Shown: positions 18,101-26,944 of the stretch, piece after piece
Layout: each line of letters opens with the position of its first letter
Numbering within the stretch: the stretch's first letter is position 1
Assembly (NCBI RefSeq): GCF_000503775.1
Contig: NZ_KI629782.1
Span: 1,872,579-1,936,578, forward strand
Reading direction: 5' to 3'
DNA: 64,000 nt
Origin: Brevibacillus panacihumi W25
Lineage (GTDB): Bacteria; Bacillota; Bacilli; Brevibacillales; Brevibacillaceae
Translations under genes and position numbers: made by a program
The notes under the pieces: generated by a model
Databases searched by the model: none
Told to the model about the DNA's origin: nothing
What the model saw: the letters and a program-made list of their open reading frames with translations, nothing else

Positions 18101-18350
18101 TGGTCGACCATCTGTAGTGTAGGGGAGGAAAAAGGGAAAACGCTTCAGGCGGGTTGGGATCTTTGCTGGGGTCATCCCTGGCCGCTTCACTCCAAAGGCG
18201 GAACCGCGGCCAAAAGCAGCCACTTCGAAGAAGTGATTCAGGGTTGGCCGCTGAATTCGTGTTCCGCCTTTTCCGCTCCAGCTTGGTCAAGATCCCAAAT
18301 GCCTTCAGCTTTTTTCCCTTTTTCCTCGACCAGCTGTTCGTGGTCATCCT
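18100..18350. repeat. Structured ~250-bp repeat element, copy 2
   Basis: This is a diverged copy of the element at 7948-8203 in the same orientation, starting at the oppA stop codon. Paired blocks are: GAGGAAAAAGGGAAAA (near 18125) with TTTTCCCTTTTTCCTC; GGGATCTT with AAGATCCC; GCTGG with CCAGC; AAAGGCGGAAC (18194-18204) with GTTCCGCCTTT (18261-18271); GCGGCCAA with TTGGCCGC; and the hairpin CACTTC-GAA-GAAGTG. The outer stem differs in sequence from copy 1 yet still pairs. ORFs across it are open by chance on both strands and are not conserved in frame between copies. It fills the otherwise gene-free gap 18101-18431. Confidence 0.85.
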
Positions 18351-18373
18351 TATTTCCTAAAGGACAACCAAAC

Positions 18374-18418
18374 CAAAAAACAGGCTGCATCCACGCGGAT
18401 GCAGCCTGTTTTCATCCA
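18374..18418. terminator. Bidirectional terminator between oppA/repeat and the YeaQ-type gene
   Basis: AAAACAGGCTGCATCC pairs with GGATGCAGCCTGTTTT around a short loop. It serves the convergent transcripts. Confidence 0.9.
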
Positions 18419-18431
18419 TACCTTTTTCTCA

Positions 18432-18680
18432 TCACTTCAACTGTTTGGCGATCATATTCCACAGCCATGTCAACACGACCGCGCCGATCGCACCGGCAAT
18501 CACATTGAATCCGGCCAGCATCCACAGCCAATCGCCCAGGATCAGATCTCCCAGCCAGCTTCCCAGCAAGGCGACGATCAAGGTCGCCAGCCATCCTGTT
18601 CCTCCCGCTTTTCCCGTCATCAGCATGTTCATGCCCCACCAGACAACCAGACCTACCAGTCCGCCAACGATCCAATACAT
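18432..18680 (-). CDS. GlsB/YeaQ/YmgE-family small membrane protein
   Basis: This 82-residue hydrophobic protein of the transglycosylase-associated (GlsB/YeaQ/YmgE) stress family has three predicted membrane helices. The family pattern GWLATLIVALLGSWLGDLILG and GFNVIAGAIGAVVLTW is visible. The longer reading frame from 18755 is rejected because GGAAGG lies before the ATG at 18680 (MYWIVGG). Its biochemical role is unknown; relatives are induced by envelope or acid stress. Confidence 0.8.
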   Translation of the reverse strand: MYWIVGGLVGLVVWWGMNMLMTGKAGGTGWLATLIVALLGSWLGDLILGDWLWMLAGFNVIAGAIGAVVLTWLWNMIAKQLK

Positions 18681-18807
18681 ACGATCATCCTTCCCTTCAC
18701 GTATGATGATAGCGATTGCATAAATAAGATTGGAATCCTGTTTTGCTAGCATCATATGGTATAGCGGGAAAAACGTTCATGCCTGGCCGCCTAAAAATCC
18801 GAGCTGC

Positions 18808-18860
18808 AAAAAGGCGACGGTTCCCACAAGAATGGGATAATAACCGTCGCCTGATGCCTA
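18808..18860 (-). terminator. Terminator of the nitrilase-family gene
   Basis: On the minus strand AGGCGACGGTT pairs with AACCGTCGCCT and is followed by TTTT, 10 bp after the stop. Confidence 0.9.
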
Positions 18861-18868
18861 TTTTTCAA

Positions 18869-19666
18869 CTAGCGCGTATACAGTTCGGGTCTTCTGTTCG
18901 CTACACTTGGCAGCTTCTGGCGTACTCGCTGGATGCGTTCAAGATCAATCTCCGCCACCAGGAGGGTCTCTTCTTCTCCTGCGCTCGCCACAACTACCCC
19001 CATCGGGTCCACGATCATGCTGCGCCCGGCAAAAATATTGCCCACCTGATCCGCTGCACAGACGAACATGGTGTTTTCGATTGCACGAGTGCGAACCAAT
19101 GTCTCCCAATGATCCTCTTTCATCGCCCCTGCTACCCAGCCAGCCGGAACCAACAGGACATCAGCGCCCTGCAAGGCGAATTGGCGGGCGATTTCCGGAA
19201 AACGCACCTCGTAGCAGACGATTAGCCCGATTTTTCCAAATTCTGTATCCACGACCTGATACGGCGACTCTCCCGCCGCTATGAAGTCAGACTCGATATA
19301 CGAAAACGCATCATAGAGATGTGTCTTGCGGTACGTATGGATCAATTCTCCGGATCGATTGAAAAAGACAGTCGTATTGTACGCGCGGTCCTGATCTCCC
19401 GCGATTGTCTCAAACACACCACAGATCACATAGATGGCGTGCTCACGGGCTGCTTCACCCAGTGCCGAAACAAAAGGTCCGTCCAATGGTTCCGCCACGT
19501 CTGACGGACGAACACCTGACTTCGGTGTAGCTGCGGCGCTGTACATCTCGGGAAACAGCACCATATCCGCTCCTGCTGCTTTCGCCTTGGCTACATACGC
19601 GAGTGCCTTTTGCAAATTCTGCTCTTTATCTAAAGTGGAAGTGAGCTGTGCGATCGCTACCTTCAT
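18869..19666 (-). CDS. Carbon-nitrogen hydrolase (nitrilase superfamily amidase)
   Basis: The protein has 265 residues and the complete nitrilase-superfamily triad: E40 in VLFPEMY, K114 in YRKTHLYD, and C151 in VCYEVRFPE. The fold and length match omega-amidase/YafV/Nit-type hydrolases that remove ammonia from small amides such as 2-oxoglutaramate, or hydrolyse deaminated glutathione. The substrate is not decidable from sequence. It is monocistronic, with its own terminator. Confidence 0.9.
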   Translation of the reverse strand: MKVAIAQLTSTLDKEQNLQKALAYVAKAKAAGADMVLFPEMYSAAATPKSGVRPSDVAEPLDGPFVSALGEAAREHAIYVICGVFETIAGDQDRAYNTTVFFNRSGELIHTYRKTHLYDAFSYIESDFIAAGESPYQVVDTEFGKIGLIVCYEVRFPEIARQFALQGADVLLVPAGWVAGAMKEDHWETLVRTRAIENTMFVCAADQVGNIFAGRSMIVDPMGVVVASAGEEETLLVAEIDLERIQRVRQKLPSVANRRPELYTR

Positions 19667-19769
19667 TTCTTCTCCGCCTTTCTCCTCATCATTCGCTTAT
19701 CAGGTTTCTTGTATGTAGTATACATGATTTTTCATCCGTACGCCGGAATAAGAATGAGCAACAGGAAAA

Positions 19770-19802
19770 GAAAAAAAAGGCTATTTAAACCAGCCTTTTT
19801 CC
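19770..19802 (-). terminator. Terminator of des-desK-desR, overlapping the desR stop codon
   Basis: On the minus strand AAAAAGGCT pairs with AGCCTTTTTTTT. The left arm and loop are the last codons and TAG stop of desR, so coding sequence and terminator are shared. Confidence 0.85.
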
Positions 19803-20380
19803 TTGAATCGCATGATTGCTTCAATTCGGTTGCTTACATCGAGCTTGTCGAGGATGACAGAGATGTAATTCCGCACTGTGCCCGTCGTCAGGAATAGCTC
19901 GCTGGCGATCTCCTTGGTGTTCTTGCCGTCCGCCATCAGAAGGAGGACCTCTTTCTCCCGCTCAGTCAGCGGATTTTCCTGGCCGTAGGCTTCATCGATC
20001 AGCTCGGGTGCATAGATGCGCCGCCCTGCCATGATGCTGCGGATCGAGCTGGCCAGCTCCTCGCTGGGGCTGTCCTTCAAGAGATAGCCGTGCGCGCCTG
20101 CCTTGAGGGCGCGATCAAAGTACCCCGGACGGGCAAAAGTGGTCAGGATCATCACTTTGCAGCCGGATCCGCGCAATTCTTCGGCGGCTTCCAATCCGCT
20201 TTTGACCGGCATTTCAATATCCATAATGCAGATATCGGGCTGGTGGAGCTGCACCAGCTTGACTGCATCCTCTCCATTGCTTGCCTTGCCGACCACCTGC
20301 ATATCTTCCTCCAAATCGATCAGGGAAGCCAATGCGCCCAATAGCATACGCTGATCCTCTGCAATGACGATTCGTATCAT
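19781..20380 (-). CDS. desR: Response regulator DesR (NarL family)
   Basis: This is the transcription factor of a membrane-fluidity two-component system. The 199-residue protein has a receiver domain with phospho-acceptor D54 (DICIMDIEMPVKSGLEA) and a C-terminal LuxR-type HTH (LTEREKEVLLLMADGKNTKEIASELFLT). The start overlaps the desK stop by four bases with an AAGGAGG site. In B. subtilis phosphorylated DesR activates des after a temperature drop; the same gene order (des-desK-desR) here supports that role. The operon terminator overlaps its stop codon. Confidence 0.92.
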   Translation of the reverse strand: MIRIVIAEDQRMLLGALASLIDLEEDMQVVGKASNGEDAVKLVQLHQPDICIMDIEMPVKSGLEAAEELRGSGCKVMILTTFARPGYFDRALKAGAHGYLLKDSPSEELASSIRSIMAGRRIYAPELIDEAYGQENPLTEREKEVLLLMADGKNTKEIASELFLTTGTVRNYISVILDKLDVSNRIEAIMRFKEKGWFK

Positions 20381-21513
20381 CCTCCCACCTCCTTCTCCGG
20401 TTGTTTGAGAACGCTTGGCACCTTGATGACTAGAGTCGTACCCTCATCCGCTATTATCTCCATCGTACCATTTACGAACTCCAGCCGCTCCCGCATGCCA
20501 CGCAGGCCATTCCCTTTTCCGTACACCGTCTCCTCTGTCAAGCCCACACCATTATCCTGTACCCTTACCGTCAGTTCTGTACGTGAGGGCTGGATCTCGA
20601 TACAGCACTCCGTAGCCTGGCTGTGCTTGATGATATTGGTCACAGCTTCCTTCAGGCACATGCTGACAACATTCTCGGTAATCAGGGAGATGTTCGTCCG
20701 ATTGGTCTCCCCTGCCAGCTTAAAAGAAATTTGCGCAGCATGGAAGATCTGTCTGATTCGGAGAATTTCATCCTCCAAGCGAGTTCCGCGCATTTCCGTC
20801 ACCATCTCCCGCACCTCTTTCAAGGCAATTCGGGCTGTCTGCCGGATTTCCTTCAGCTCCGTCTGAGCCTGCTGCGGGTTTTTGCTGATCAGCTTGGCAG
20901 CCAGATCGCTTTTCAGACCGATCAGGGAAAGCTTCTGCCCAAGCGTGTCATGCAGATCGCGGGCAATGCGCTGTCTCTCCTCTAGCTTGACCAGCTCCGA
21001 GATTCGCTTGTTCGCATGTTCCAGCTGCCCTTCCAACTGCTCTCGCTTGTTTCGATTGTACGTGGTGACGGGCAAGAGGATGACCGCAATCAGATTGACC
21101 AGGACAAATGGCAACTGGGTGATAATATCGGGATTCTTGGTGATGAAGCCCATGTTGATCGATACGACAGAGCTGATCAGATGGATCGTGTAGAGCGTAA
21201 AGAAGCCGACTTTATTCTGAATATTGCCGATAAAAAACGCAAGAAACAAGGCAAAGTATACATAGCCGAACAGTAACGTCATCGTGATCGAGATAATGAT
21301 CTGCAGACTCGTCCAGAAGTACATCTGCCATCCCTTGGATAAAAAAGAGAAAACGTAGCAGATGAAAAACCCCAGAATCATGCAGATCCCAAACACCACT
21401 TCATACGTGGAGGAAGAGCGAAAAATAAAGTAGAAAGGCAGGATCAGGAAGACAACCCACACATACGGACTTAGCCCAGTGCTTTTATGAAAGATCTGGT
21501 ACCACTTTTGCAT
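20377..21513 (-). CDS. desK: Thermosensor histidine kinase DesK
   Basis: This membrane kinase senses bilayer thickness and order. The 378-residue protein has five predicted transmembrane helices in residues 15-150, then a coiled-coil linker and the HisKA_3 motif RIARDLHDTLGQKLSLIGLK with phospho-acceptor H188, the same number as in B. subtilis DesK from memory. The ATPase domain has LKEAVTNIIKHSQA and GNGLRGMRERLEFVNG. The opening STGLSPYVWVVFLILPFYFI closely resembles the B. subtilis N-terminus. It lies 61 bp after des and is coupled to desR. Confidence 0.95.
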   Translation of the reverse strand: MQKWYQIFHKSTGLSPYVWVVFLILPFYFIFRSSSTYEVVFGICMILGFFICYVFSFLSKGWQMYFWTSLQIIISITMTLLFGYVYFALFLAFFIGNIQNKVGFFTLYTIHLISSVVSINMGFITKNPDIITQLPFVLVNLIAVILLPVTTYNRNKREQLEGQLEHANKRISELVKLEERQRIARDLHDTLGQKLSLIGLKSDLAAKLISKNPQQAQTELKEIRQTARIALKEVREMVTEMRGTRLEDEILRIRQIFHAAQISFKLAGETNRTNISLITENVVSMCLKEAVTNIIKHSQATECCIEIQPSRTELTVRVQDNGVGLTEETVYGKGNGLRGMRERLEFVNGTMEIIADEGTTLVIKVPSVLKQPEKEVGG

Positions 21514-21574
21514 ACGATTCCACCTTTACATGCCGATAAGGTAAGTGTATACGAATCGGACTGCTCGTGGGGGG

Positions 21575-22630
21575 TTATTTTCCTTCCATATACGCCTGAC
21601 CTGTGCGAATGACTTCCTTCGCATGGTCGACACGGCGAGGATGACGCTTTCGCGAACGAAAACCGACAAACGTTTTGTTTTCTTCATCCCACAGGCGAAA
21701 TTGCAGCGACTTCAAACTTGTCTTCAGCGTAATCGTTGTAGCATGCTGGAGCGGCGGCGTGGACTCATGCGCTTTTTCCAGATGGTAGTTGGGAACCTTC
21801 GGGCTGAGATGGTGCACATGGTGGAAGCCAATATTGCCAGTAATCCATTGCAGCGGCTTGGGCAGCTGATAGAATGAGCTTCCCTCTACTGCCGCCTTGA
21901 CGTAGCTCCATTCCTCTTCATTCTCGAAATACGAATCCTCGAACTGATGCTGTACATAAAACAGCCAGATGCCGAACAATCCGGAGAGATAAAAAATCGG
22001 GCCTTGAATCAGCAGGAAGGTCTCCCACCCGACCGCCCAAACCATGACGGCATAAAAACCAGCGATCAACAGGTTGGTCAAATACGTATTGAGGCGTTCT
22101 TTTCGTCTTGCCCCTTTGCGATTGAAGCGGTATTGCAGCAAAAATACATAGATCGGGCCAAGGCCAAACATGACGATAGGATTTCGATAGATCCGATAAG
22201 CGAGGCGGAGCCACAGTGGTGCTGCCTCATATTCTTTTACAGTCAGAATCCAGATGTCACCAACGCCTCTCTTGTCAAGGTTGCTGCTGGTGGCATGATG
22301 GATCGAATGGGAATTTTTCCATTGCTCATAAGGTACATGTGTCAGCACACCCGTGATTGTGCCTACGATATCATTTGCCAAGCGGTTTTGGAAAAAGGAT
22401 TGATGGCAGCAGTCATGAAAAATGATGAAGGTACGAATCAAAAAACCGCTCGCAACAACGAGGATTGGCAGGGTGAGCCAGTAGGAAACGGAAAGGCTGA
22501 GATAGGCTGCGTACCAGAGCAGAATATAAGGAACCAACGTGTTGATGATCTGTCTGATGCTCAGCTTAAGATTCGTCTGCTCAAAGGGAGCAACCTCTTT
22601 TTTCAAGTGAGCAATGTTCGATTGATGCAT
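21575..22630 (-). CDS. des: Acyl-lipid delta5-type fatty acid desaturase
   Basis: Des introduces double bonds into membrane phospholipid acyl chains in the cold. The 351-residue integral membrane protein has the three di-iron histidine boxes: HDCCH (72-76), HSIHH (108-112) and HHVHH (270-274), with hydrophobic helices between. The frame is open from 22666, but GAGGAG lies seven bases before the ATG at 22630. It is the first gene of the des-desK-desR unit, with a candidate DesR operator upstream. The double-bond position is inferred from B. subtilis Des only. Confidence 0.93.
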   Translation of the reverse strand: MHQSNIAHLKKEVAPFEQTNLKLSIRQIINTLVPYILLWYAAYLSLSVSYWLTLPILVVASGFLIRTFIIFHDCCHQSFFQNRLANDIVGTITGVLTHVPYEQWKNSHSIHHATSSNLDKRGVGDIWILTVKEYEAAPLWLRLAYRIYRNPIVMFGLGPIYVFLLQYRFNRKGARRKERLNTYLTNLLIAGFYAVMVWAVGWETFLLIQGPIFYLSGLFGIWLFYVQHQFEDSYFENEEEWSYVKAAVEGSSFYQLPKPLQWITGNIGFHHVHHLSPKVPNYHLEKAHESTPPLQHATTITLKTSLKSLQFRLWDEENKTFVGFRSRKRHPRRVDHAKEVIRTGQAYMEGK

Positions 22631-22726
22631 GACATGTCTCCTCTCGCTGACGTCCTCTCGCCACACGCCAGCCGAAGTGTTGTGTCTTTATTGTAAAGAA
22701 TCAGACATGTTAGCTGTAGTCATAAA

Positions 22727-22757
22727 CGTCAAGTGAAGGATATGACATTTGTCATAT
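22727..22757 (-). promoter_or_regulatory. Candidate DesR operator and -35 of des
   Basis: ATATGACA-TT-TGTCATAT (22740-22757) is a perfect 8-bp inverted repeat. On the minus strand it ends eight bases before TTGACG (22732-22727), a good -35, about 100 bp before des. A site just upstream of the -35 suits an activator. No strong -10 was found at 16-18 bp. Confidence 0.55.
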
Positions 22758-22825
22758 GCTATAGTAAATATATCCAATCCCTTTAAAAATTCGCCATTTT
22801 TCGTACTATTTTGCGTTTAATCCCT

Positions 22826-22852
22826 ATTTGTCGACACACTCATTGCCGATAC
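22826..22852 (+). promoter_or_regulatory. Possible sigma-D promoter of a soluble chemoreceptor gene
   Basis: GCCGATAC (22845-22852) matches the flagellar sigma-D -10 GCCGATAT in seven of eight positions. The tetramer 15 bp upstream is ATTT rather than TAAA, so the match is partial. Confidence 0.35.
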
Positions 22853-22916
22853 CAAATTTAGGGAAGCTTTTTCATGTATCGCTGACTACTACCAAGAAAG
22901 AAGGATTGACGAAAAC

Positions 22917-23726
22917 ATGAGCATGTACGATTCATTATTGCAGGTATCTCCGTTGCTGTCCGAAGTGTACAAAGATGATGATGTCATGGTCTGCATTACA
23001 GATCTGGAAAAGGTCACCTTTTACCACCCTGGCAAAACGTTGGACGTCGTATATTTGGGTTGTCCCATCGTTAAGGGCGATGGCTTGTACGATGCGATTG
23101 AAGCCAATCAAGTCTTGCGTGTGTATGTTCCCAAAGAAGTCCGCGGTGTGCCCTTCCGTTGTGTGACAATGCCAATCAAAGACGAGAACGGAGCAGTCGT
23201 CGGTGCATTCGGTGTCGGCTGGTCTTTGGAGCAACAGGAAAAGATTGCTTCCTCTGCAGAGCATCTCGCCGCATCTCTGGAACAAATTGCCGCGTCGATT
23301 TCCGATATTGCAGATAAAGCACAGTCTATCTCCTCTACTCAGGAGTTCATTGTAGGATTAATGACCAACATGAAAGAATATGCGAAAAAAACATCTGAAA
23401 TCAGCCGCCTGATCGACGAAATCTCCGATCAATCCCACTTGCTGGGTCTGAACGCAGCGATTGAAGCTGCGCGAGCTGGCGAACACGGCAGAGGCTTTGA
23501 TGTCGTAGCCAACGAGATTCGCAAGCTTGCCCAGCACAGCCGTGACGCCGTAAAGAACATTGAGAAGAGCCTTCAGGAAATCAATCATGCTATCAACGAG
23601 GTATCCGAAAGAATAAATGAAAGTGCTCAGATGGTTCACTCCCAGGCCGCAGCCACCGAAGAAATCACAGCCAGTGTCCAAGAGCTTACCTCGTTGTCGC
23701 AAAATCTTCTCGACCTCTCCAAGTAA
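22917..23726 (+). CDS. Soluble methyl-accepting chemotaxis-type receptor (YfmS-like)
   Basis: This 269-residue cytoplasmic chemoreceptor has no membrane segment. An N-terminal sensor of about 110 residues (with [18 protein letters not shown]) precedes a short signalling hairpin whose tip reads [33 protein letters not shown], the CheA/CheW contact region (shown here in part: [19 protein letters not shown]). It is paralogous to the receptor at 31284. A GAAGGA site precedes the ATG and a bidirectional terminator follows. Its ligand is unknown; the short coiled coil means an array position different from classical transmembrane receptors. Confidence 0.88.
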   Translation: MSMYDSLLQVSPLLSEVYKDDDVMVCITDLEKVTFYHPGKTLDVVYLGCPIVKGDGLYDAIEANQVLRVYVPKEVRGVPFRCVTMPIKDENGAVVGAFGVGWSLEQQEKIASSAEHLAASLEQIAASISDIADKAQSISSTQEFIVGLMTNMKEYAKKTSEISRLIDEISDQSHLLGLNAAIEAARAGEHGRGFDVVANEIRKLAQHSRDAVKNIEKSLQEINHAINEVSERINESAQMVHSQAAATEEITASVQELTSLSQNLLDLSK

Positions 23727-23735
23727 ACGCCTGTA

Positions 23736-23805
23736 AAAAAACGTGCATCTGTCCCTGTAAGCCATGGGTATGACCCCCTTGCTTTACAGCCAGATGCACG
23801 TTTCC
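23736..23805. terminator. Bidirectional terminator between the chemoreceptor and khtT
   Basis: AAACGTGCATCTG pairs with CAGATGCACGTTT across a loop that itself contains CTGTAA/TTACAG. A runs lie left and T runs right. Confidence 0.85.
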
Positions 23806-23818
23806 TTTTCCCGCTTTG

Positions 23819-24307
23819 CTACCCGTGTACCAATAGTTCTTTTAGTTGCTTGATCTGTTTTCGCTCTCCCGCCATGACAAGCGTCATTTCTGCCTGGAGC
23901 ACATCATTGGGTCCGGGATTGATCTTTTGTTTGTTTTTTTCGACCGTCGCCAGGATGGTTGCACCTGTGCGTTGACGCACTTGCAGCTCCGCGATGGTTT
24001 TATCGATACATTTGAAATGCGATTCGATTTTGTACCACTCAATGATCAATTCATCCAGGGAGACTTCTATCGTCTCCAGCGCTTTCGGCTTGTATGTCAT
24101 CCCGCCGATAATCGCAGCCACCTGTCTTGCCTCTTCATCCTCGAGAGTCACCATCGAAATGCTCTCGTCTGGATCATCCTCATTGAAATGATACAGCTCA
24201 CGTCTTCCGTCATCATGGATGACGATCACCATTTTATCTCCTGCCCTTGTTTCCACCTGAAATTTCTTCCCAATTCCTAGCAAATCTGATTCACGAATAT
24301 GATCCAT
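23819..24307 (-). CDS. khtT: K+/H+ antiporter regulatory subunit KhtT
   Basis: This cytoplasmic regulatory subunit has 162 residues with an N-terminal domain and a C-terminal RCK_C (TrkA_C) domain, seen in the terminal block [31 protein letters not shown]. In B. subtilis KhtT (YhaT) gates the KhtU antiporter and responds to pH, nucleotides and c-di-AMP. The start at 24307 is chosen over 24367 because GGAGG lies nine bases before it. It follows khtU with a 20-bp gap, so they form an operon. Confidence 0.88.
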   Translation of the reverse strand: MDHIRESDLLGIGKKFQVETRAGDKMVIVIHDDGRRELYHFNEDDPDESISMVTLEDEEARQVAAIIGGMTYKPKALETIEVSLDELIIEWYKIESHFKCIDKTIAELQVRQRTGATILATVEKNKQKINPGPNDVLQAEMTLVMAGERKQIKQLKELLVHG

Positions 24308-24327
24308 CTTGTCCATCCTCCGTTCCG

Positions 24328-25545
24328 TTACGCTTGGTTTTTCACTTTTTCTTGCGGCTTGCTCCATTTGAAAATCTTGTCAAAGCCTTTATAGATGTAC
24401 TTCGATTCTTTTGCAAACAACGGCCCCAAGATGGCCAGTATCAGCACATACATGGCGGAAAAAGGCTTCAATATAGGCATCAGGCCTGCCGCGATCCCCA
24501 GGTTGGCCACGATAATCGTAAACTCACCGCGTGCCATGATCGTCAAACCGATATTGGTAGATGCTTTGTGGGAGAGACCAGCCTTACGTCCCGCTATCAT
24601 ACCAGAAATGACATTACCTAGGATAGTCAATATTACGGCTCCCAAAGCCGGCCAGATTGCGTTTCCTAACGACAATGGATCGATTCCCAGTCCGAAGCTG
24701 AAAAAGAACACGGCTCCAAAGAAATCCCGGAAAGGAACCACCAGCTTTTCGATTCGTTTGCTATGGTCAGTCTCCGACAAGGCCAGACCGAACAACAATG
24801 CGCCAATTGCTTCTGCCACATGCAGTGTTTCCGAAAATCCGGCTACGAAGAACAGGGCAGAGAACACCACAATGATGAAAATTTCATTGGAAGCGATGTT
24901 GAGAATTTTGTTTAAGATCTTGGTTCCTTTTCGCGCAATGACGAAGAACAACAGCATATAGCCGATCGATATCGCGACGGAAAGGACCATGCCTCCTACA
25001 GAAGTCGCGCCTCCAAGCAGAAGCCCGGACATCACGGAGAGGAAAACAGCCAGGAATATGTCGTCAAATAAAATCATTCCTAGAATCAATTCCGTCTCGG
25101 AGTTCCCGGTTCGCTTCAAGTCGACGAGGACTTTGGCAACAATCGCCGTAGACGAGACGGAAAGCATTCCAGCAATGATTAATGTTTCGTAGATAGGATA
25201 TTGGAGGAAGAACCCGTAGGCTAGACCTAAGGAAAAATTGAGGATAACGTAGATGGTGCCGCCGAACACAATATTTCGGCCCGATTTGATCAGCTTGGGG
25301 ACAGAGAATTCCAGTCCGAGGTAGAACAAGAGGAAGAGAACCCCGATTCGACCCATAAATTCAATGATTTCTTGGCTTTCAATAAAGGTAAAATCCAAGA
25401 TCCCGATGGTAGGTGCATGAGGCCCCACCAGCATGCCCAGTACGATTAAAAAGGGAATGATGGAAAACTTCAGCTTGCTTGCCAATAACGAAGCAATGGC
25501 AACTAAGATTAGTGCTGTCCCTACTTCAAAAATCATATGATCCAT
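24328..25545 (-). CDS. khtU: K+/H+ antiporter KhtU (CPA2 family)
   Basis: KhtU effluxes K+ (and other monovalent cations) in exchange for H+. The 405-residue membrane protein has about 12 helices. The CPA2 region is visible in [13 protein letters not shown] and [14 protein letters not shown] (the DD pair in the ion path), and [11 protein letters not shown] in a late helix. A GGGGGG site six bases before 25545 sets the start at MDHMIFE. The order khtU-khtT without a khtS gene differs from the three-gene B. subtilis locus. A small leader hairpin lies upstream. Confidence 0.88.
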   Translation of the reverse strand: MDHMIFEVGTALILVAIASLLASKLKFSIIPFLIVLGMLVGPHAPTIGILDFTFIESQEIIEFMGRIGVLFLLFYLGLEFSVPKLIKSGRNIVFGGTIYVILNFSLGLAYGFFLQYPIYETLIIAGMLSVSSTAIVAKVLVDLKRTGNSETELILGMILFDDIFLAVFLSVMSGLLLGGATSVGGMVLSVAISIGYMLLFFVIARKGTKILNKILNIASNEIFIIVVFSALFFVAGFSETLHVAEAIGALLFGLALSETDHSKRIEKLVVPFRDFFGAVFFFSFGLGIDPLSLGNAIWPALGAVILTILGNVISGMIAGRKAGLSHKASTNIGLTIMARGEFTIIVANLGIAAGLMPILKPFSAMYVLILAILGPLFAKESKYIYKGFDKIFKWSKPQEKVKNQA

Positions 25546-25812
25546 AGAATGCCCCCCATTCACTTGGTGCCTTTACTCAAAAAGAAAAGCGCCTCCAAAC
25601 ATATTCAGGGGGAAAGCAATCATGCCACTTTCCCGTAAAACGCCCTGTGAAACACGAGTACAAGCACTTATTTCCTTTACACACAAAACAATTCGCATGC
25701 ATATTAATTTTAGTTTATATGAATGTTGCGATTGTTTCAAGTCAAGTACATGCATTTTCAGGGATTGTTCTTTATTTGTCACCAAATGGATCGCTTTTCA
25801 AACAATCTTTTC
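25546..25812. other. Gene-free leader and spacer upstream of khtU
   Basis: This AT-rich spacer contains one clear structure: GGGAAAG (25610-25616) pairs with CTTTCCC (25628-25634), extended by CAGGG (25606) with CCCTG (25643-25647). It lies about 60-100 bp before khtU and could be a leader hairpin. I saw no ydaO-type c-di-AMP aptamer and no credible ORF. Confidence 0.5.
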
Positions 25813-25848
25813 AAAAAAAATGCCCAGGCTATACATGGCCTGAGCGAG
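25813..25848 (-). terminator. Terminator of the WYL regulator
   Basis: On the minus strand GCTCAGGC pairs with GCCTGGGC and is followed by ATTTTTTTT, 25 bp after the stop. Confidence 0.85.
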
Positions 25849-25872
25849 TTCCTATTCATTCTTCGCTATTCG

Positions 25873-26865
25873 CTACTCCACATCCGCTGCCGGCGAAGGC
25901 AGCAACTGCTGATAATGAGCTGCCATTTCCAGTGAGACCTCTACCATTTTCCTGATCAGGACTGTCGGCTCCACGATGCGAATGGCCCTTCCATAAGGGA
26001 GCAAAAAATACGGCACATAGCTTAGGAACGAATCAGCCCCCAGCTCGAAGACTGCCTCCCCCGCCATCCTCTGTGCAAGGGTGTGACCAAACAGCCAATG
26101 CTTGCAAAGCTCGTCGAGGGCATGCTCATGTCCTTGTATTCGAACTGTCACCAGCGATTCGTCTGCCTTGGAGCCAGGAAGCAGGGATGAGAGCAAATAC
26201 TCCTTGGCAGAAAAATCAGCAGGGCGCTCGAAGACTTCGTCAGTCCGGTTGACCGCGACAATCCGGTCAGCCCGAAAGCTGCGCAGCGCTTTTCGCAAAT
26301 GGCAGAAGCCTACTGTGTACCAGCTTCCCTTCCAATATACGATTCCGTACGGGTCAAAGCGGCGGGTGACGGACTCCGTATCTCGTTCCTTCCTATATGT
26401 CAGATCTACGGACACTTTTTGCGACAGTGCTTCCTCCAACGTCTGCAGGAAAATAATCTGCTTGCTATCAGGAGGATGATGAATCACTGCCAACCCTTCC
26501 GCATGTTGGTCCATGCGCTCCTGTTGATCCTGGGTGGTGTATTGCTTCAACTTTTTCATAGCCCGATTGAGGTCTTCTGTGAACGGATACCCCGTTTCTC
26601 TGGCAAATATAGAAGCATGCATGAGCGCTTTTTGTTCGTCCTGATTGAACAAGAGCGGAGCCTTGGAAAAGTGATCCATAATCCGGTACCCGCCGTGATG
26701 TCCTGCTTCCGCAATGATCGGAACGCCGCTGGCACACAACGAATCAATGCAGCGGTAGACTGTGCGGATATGAATTTCCAACTCGTCCGCCAACTGCTGC
26801 GCTGTCATTCTCCTCCCTGATCTGAGCAGCCAGAGAATGGACAGCATGTTGTCTGCCTTGGACAT
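25873..26865 (-). CDS. WYL-domain transcriptional regulator (YafY/DeoR-like)
   Basis: The protein has 330 residues with an N-terminal HTH (RRMTAQQLADELEIHIRTVYRCIDSLCASGVPI, a winged helix of the HTH_11 type, residues about 17-50). It is followed by a WYL domain (about 130-220) with FDPYGIVYWKGSWYTVGFCHLRKALRSFRADRI, and a WCX extension. Such regulators usually sense small ligands or nucleic acid through the WYL fold and repress neighbouring or distant genes. A GAGGTGAT site precedes the ATG. No obvious target operon is adjacent; the DinB gene upstream on the same strand is a candidate partner only by proximity. Confidence 0.85.
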   Translation of the reverse strand: MSKADNMLSILWLLRSGRRMTAQQLADELEIHIRTVYRCIDSLCASGVPIIAEAGHHGGYRIMDHFSKAPLLFNQDEQKALMHASIFARETGYPFTEDLNRAMKKLKQYTTQDQQERMDQHAEGLAVIHHPPDSKQIIFLQTLEEALSQKVSVDLTYRKERDTESVTRRFDPYGIVYWKGSWYTVGFCHLRKALRSFRADRIVAVNRTDEVFERPADFSAKEYLLSSLLPGSKADESLVTVRIQGHEHALDELCKHWLFGHTLAQRMAGEAVFELGADSFLSYVPYFLLPYGRAIRIVEPTVLIRKMVEVSLEMAAHYQQLLPSPAADVE

Positions 26866-26944
26866 GTCCCTATCACCTCGTTTTCATCGCGAACTCGTTT
26901 TGCCCATTCTACCATACGGCCATTTTCTGGTATAGCAGCTTATG

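Noticed and set aside
16562-18223. A 553-codon open frame antisense to oppA
   Set aside because: The oppA frame has a lipobox, family motifs and a ribosome binding site; the antisense frame has none of these and ends in the repeat element.
25546-25812. Possible c-di-AMP (ydaO) riboswitch upstream of khtU
   Set aside because: Only a simple 7-bp hairpin is present; the conserved ydaO core is missing.
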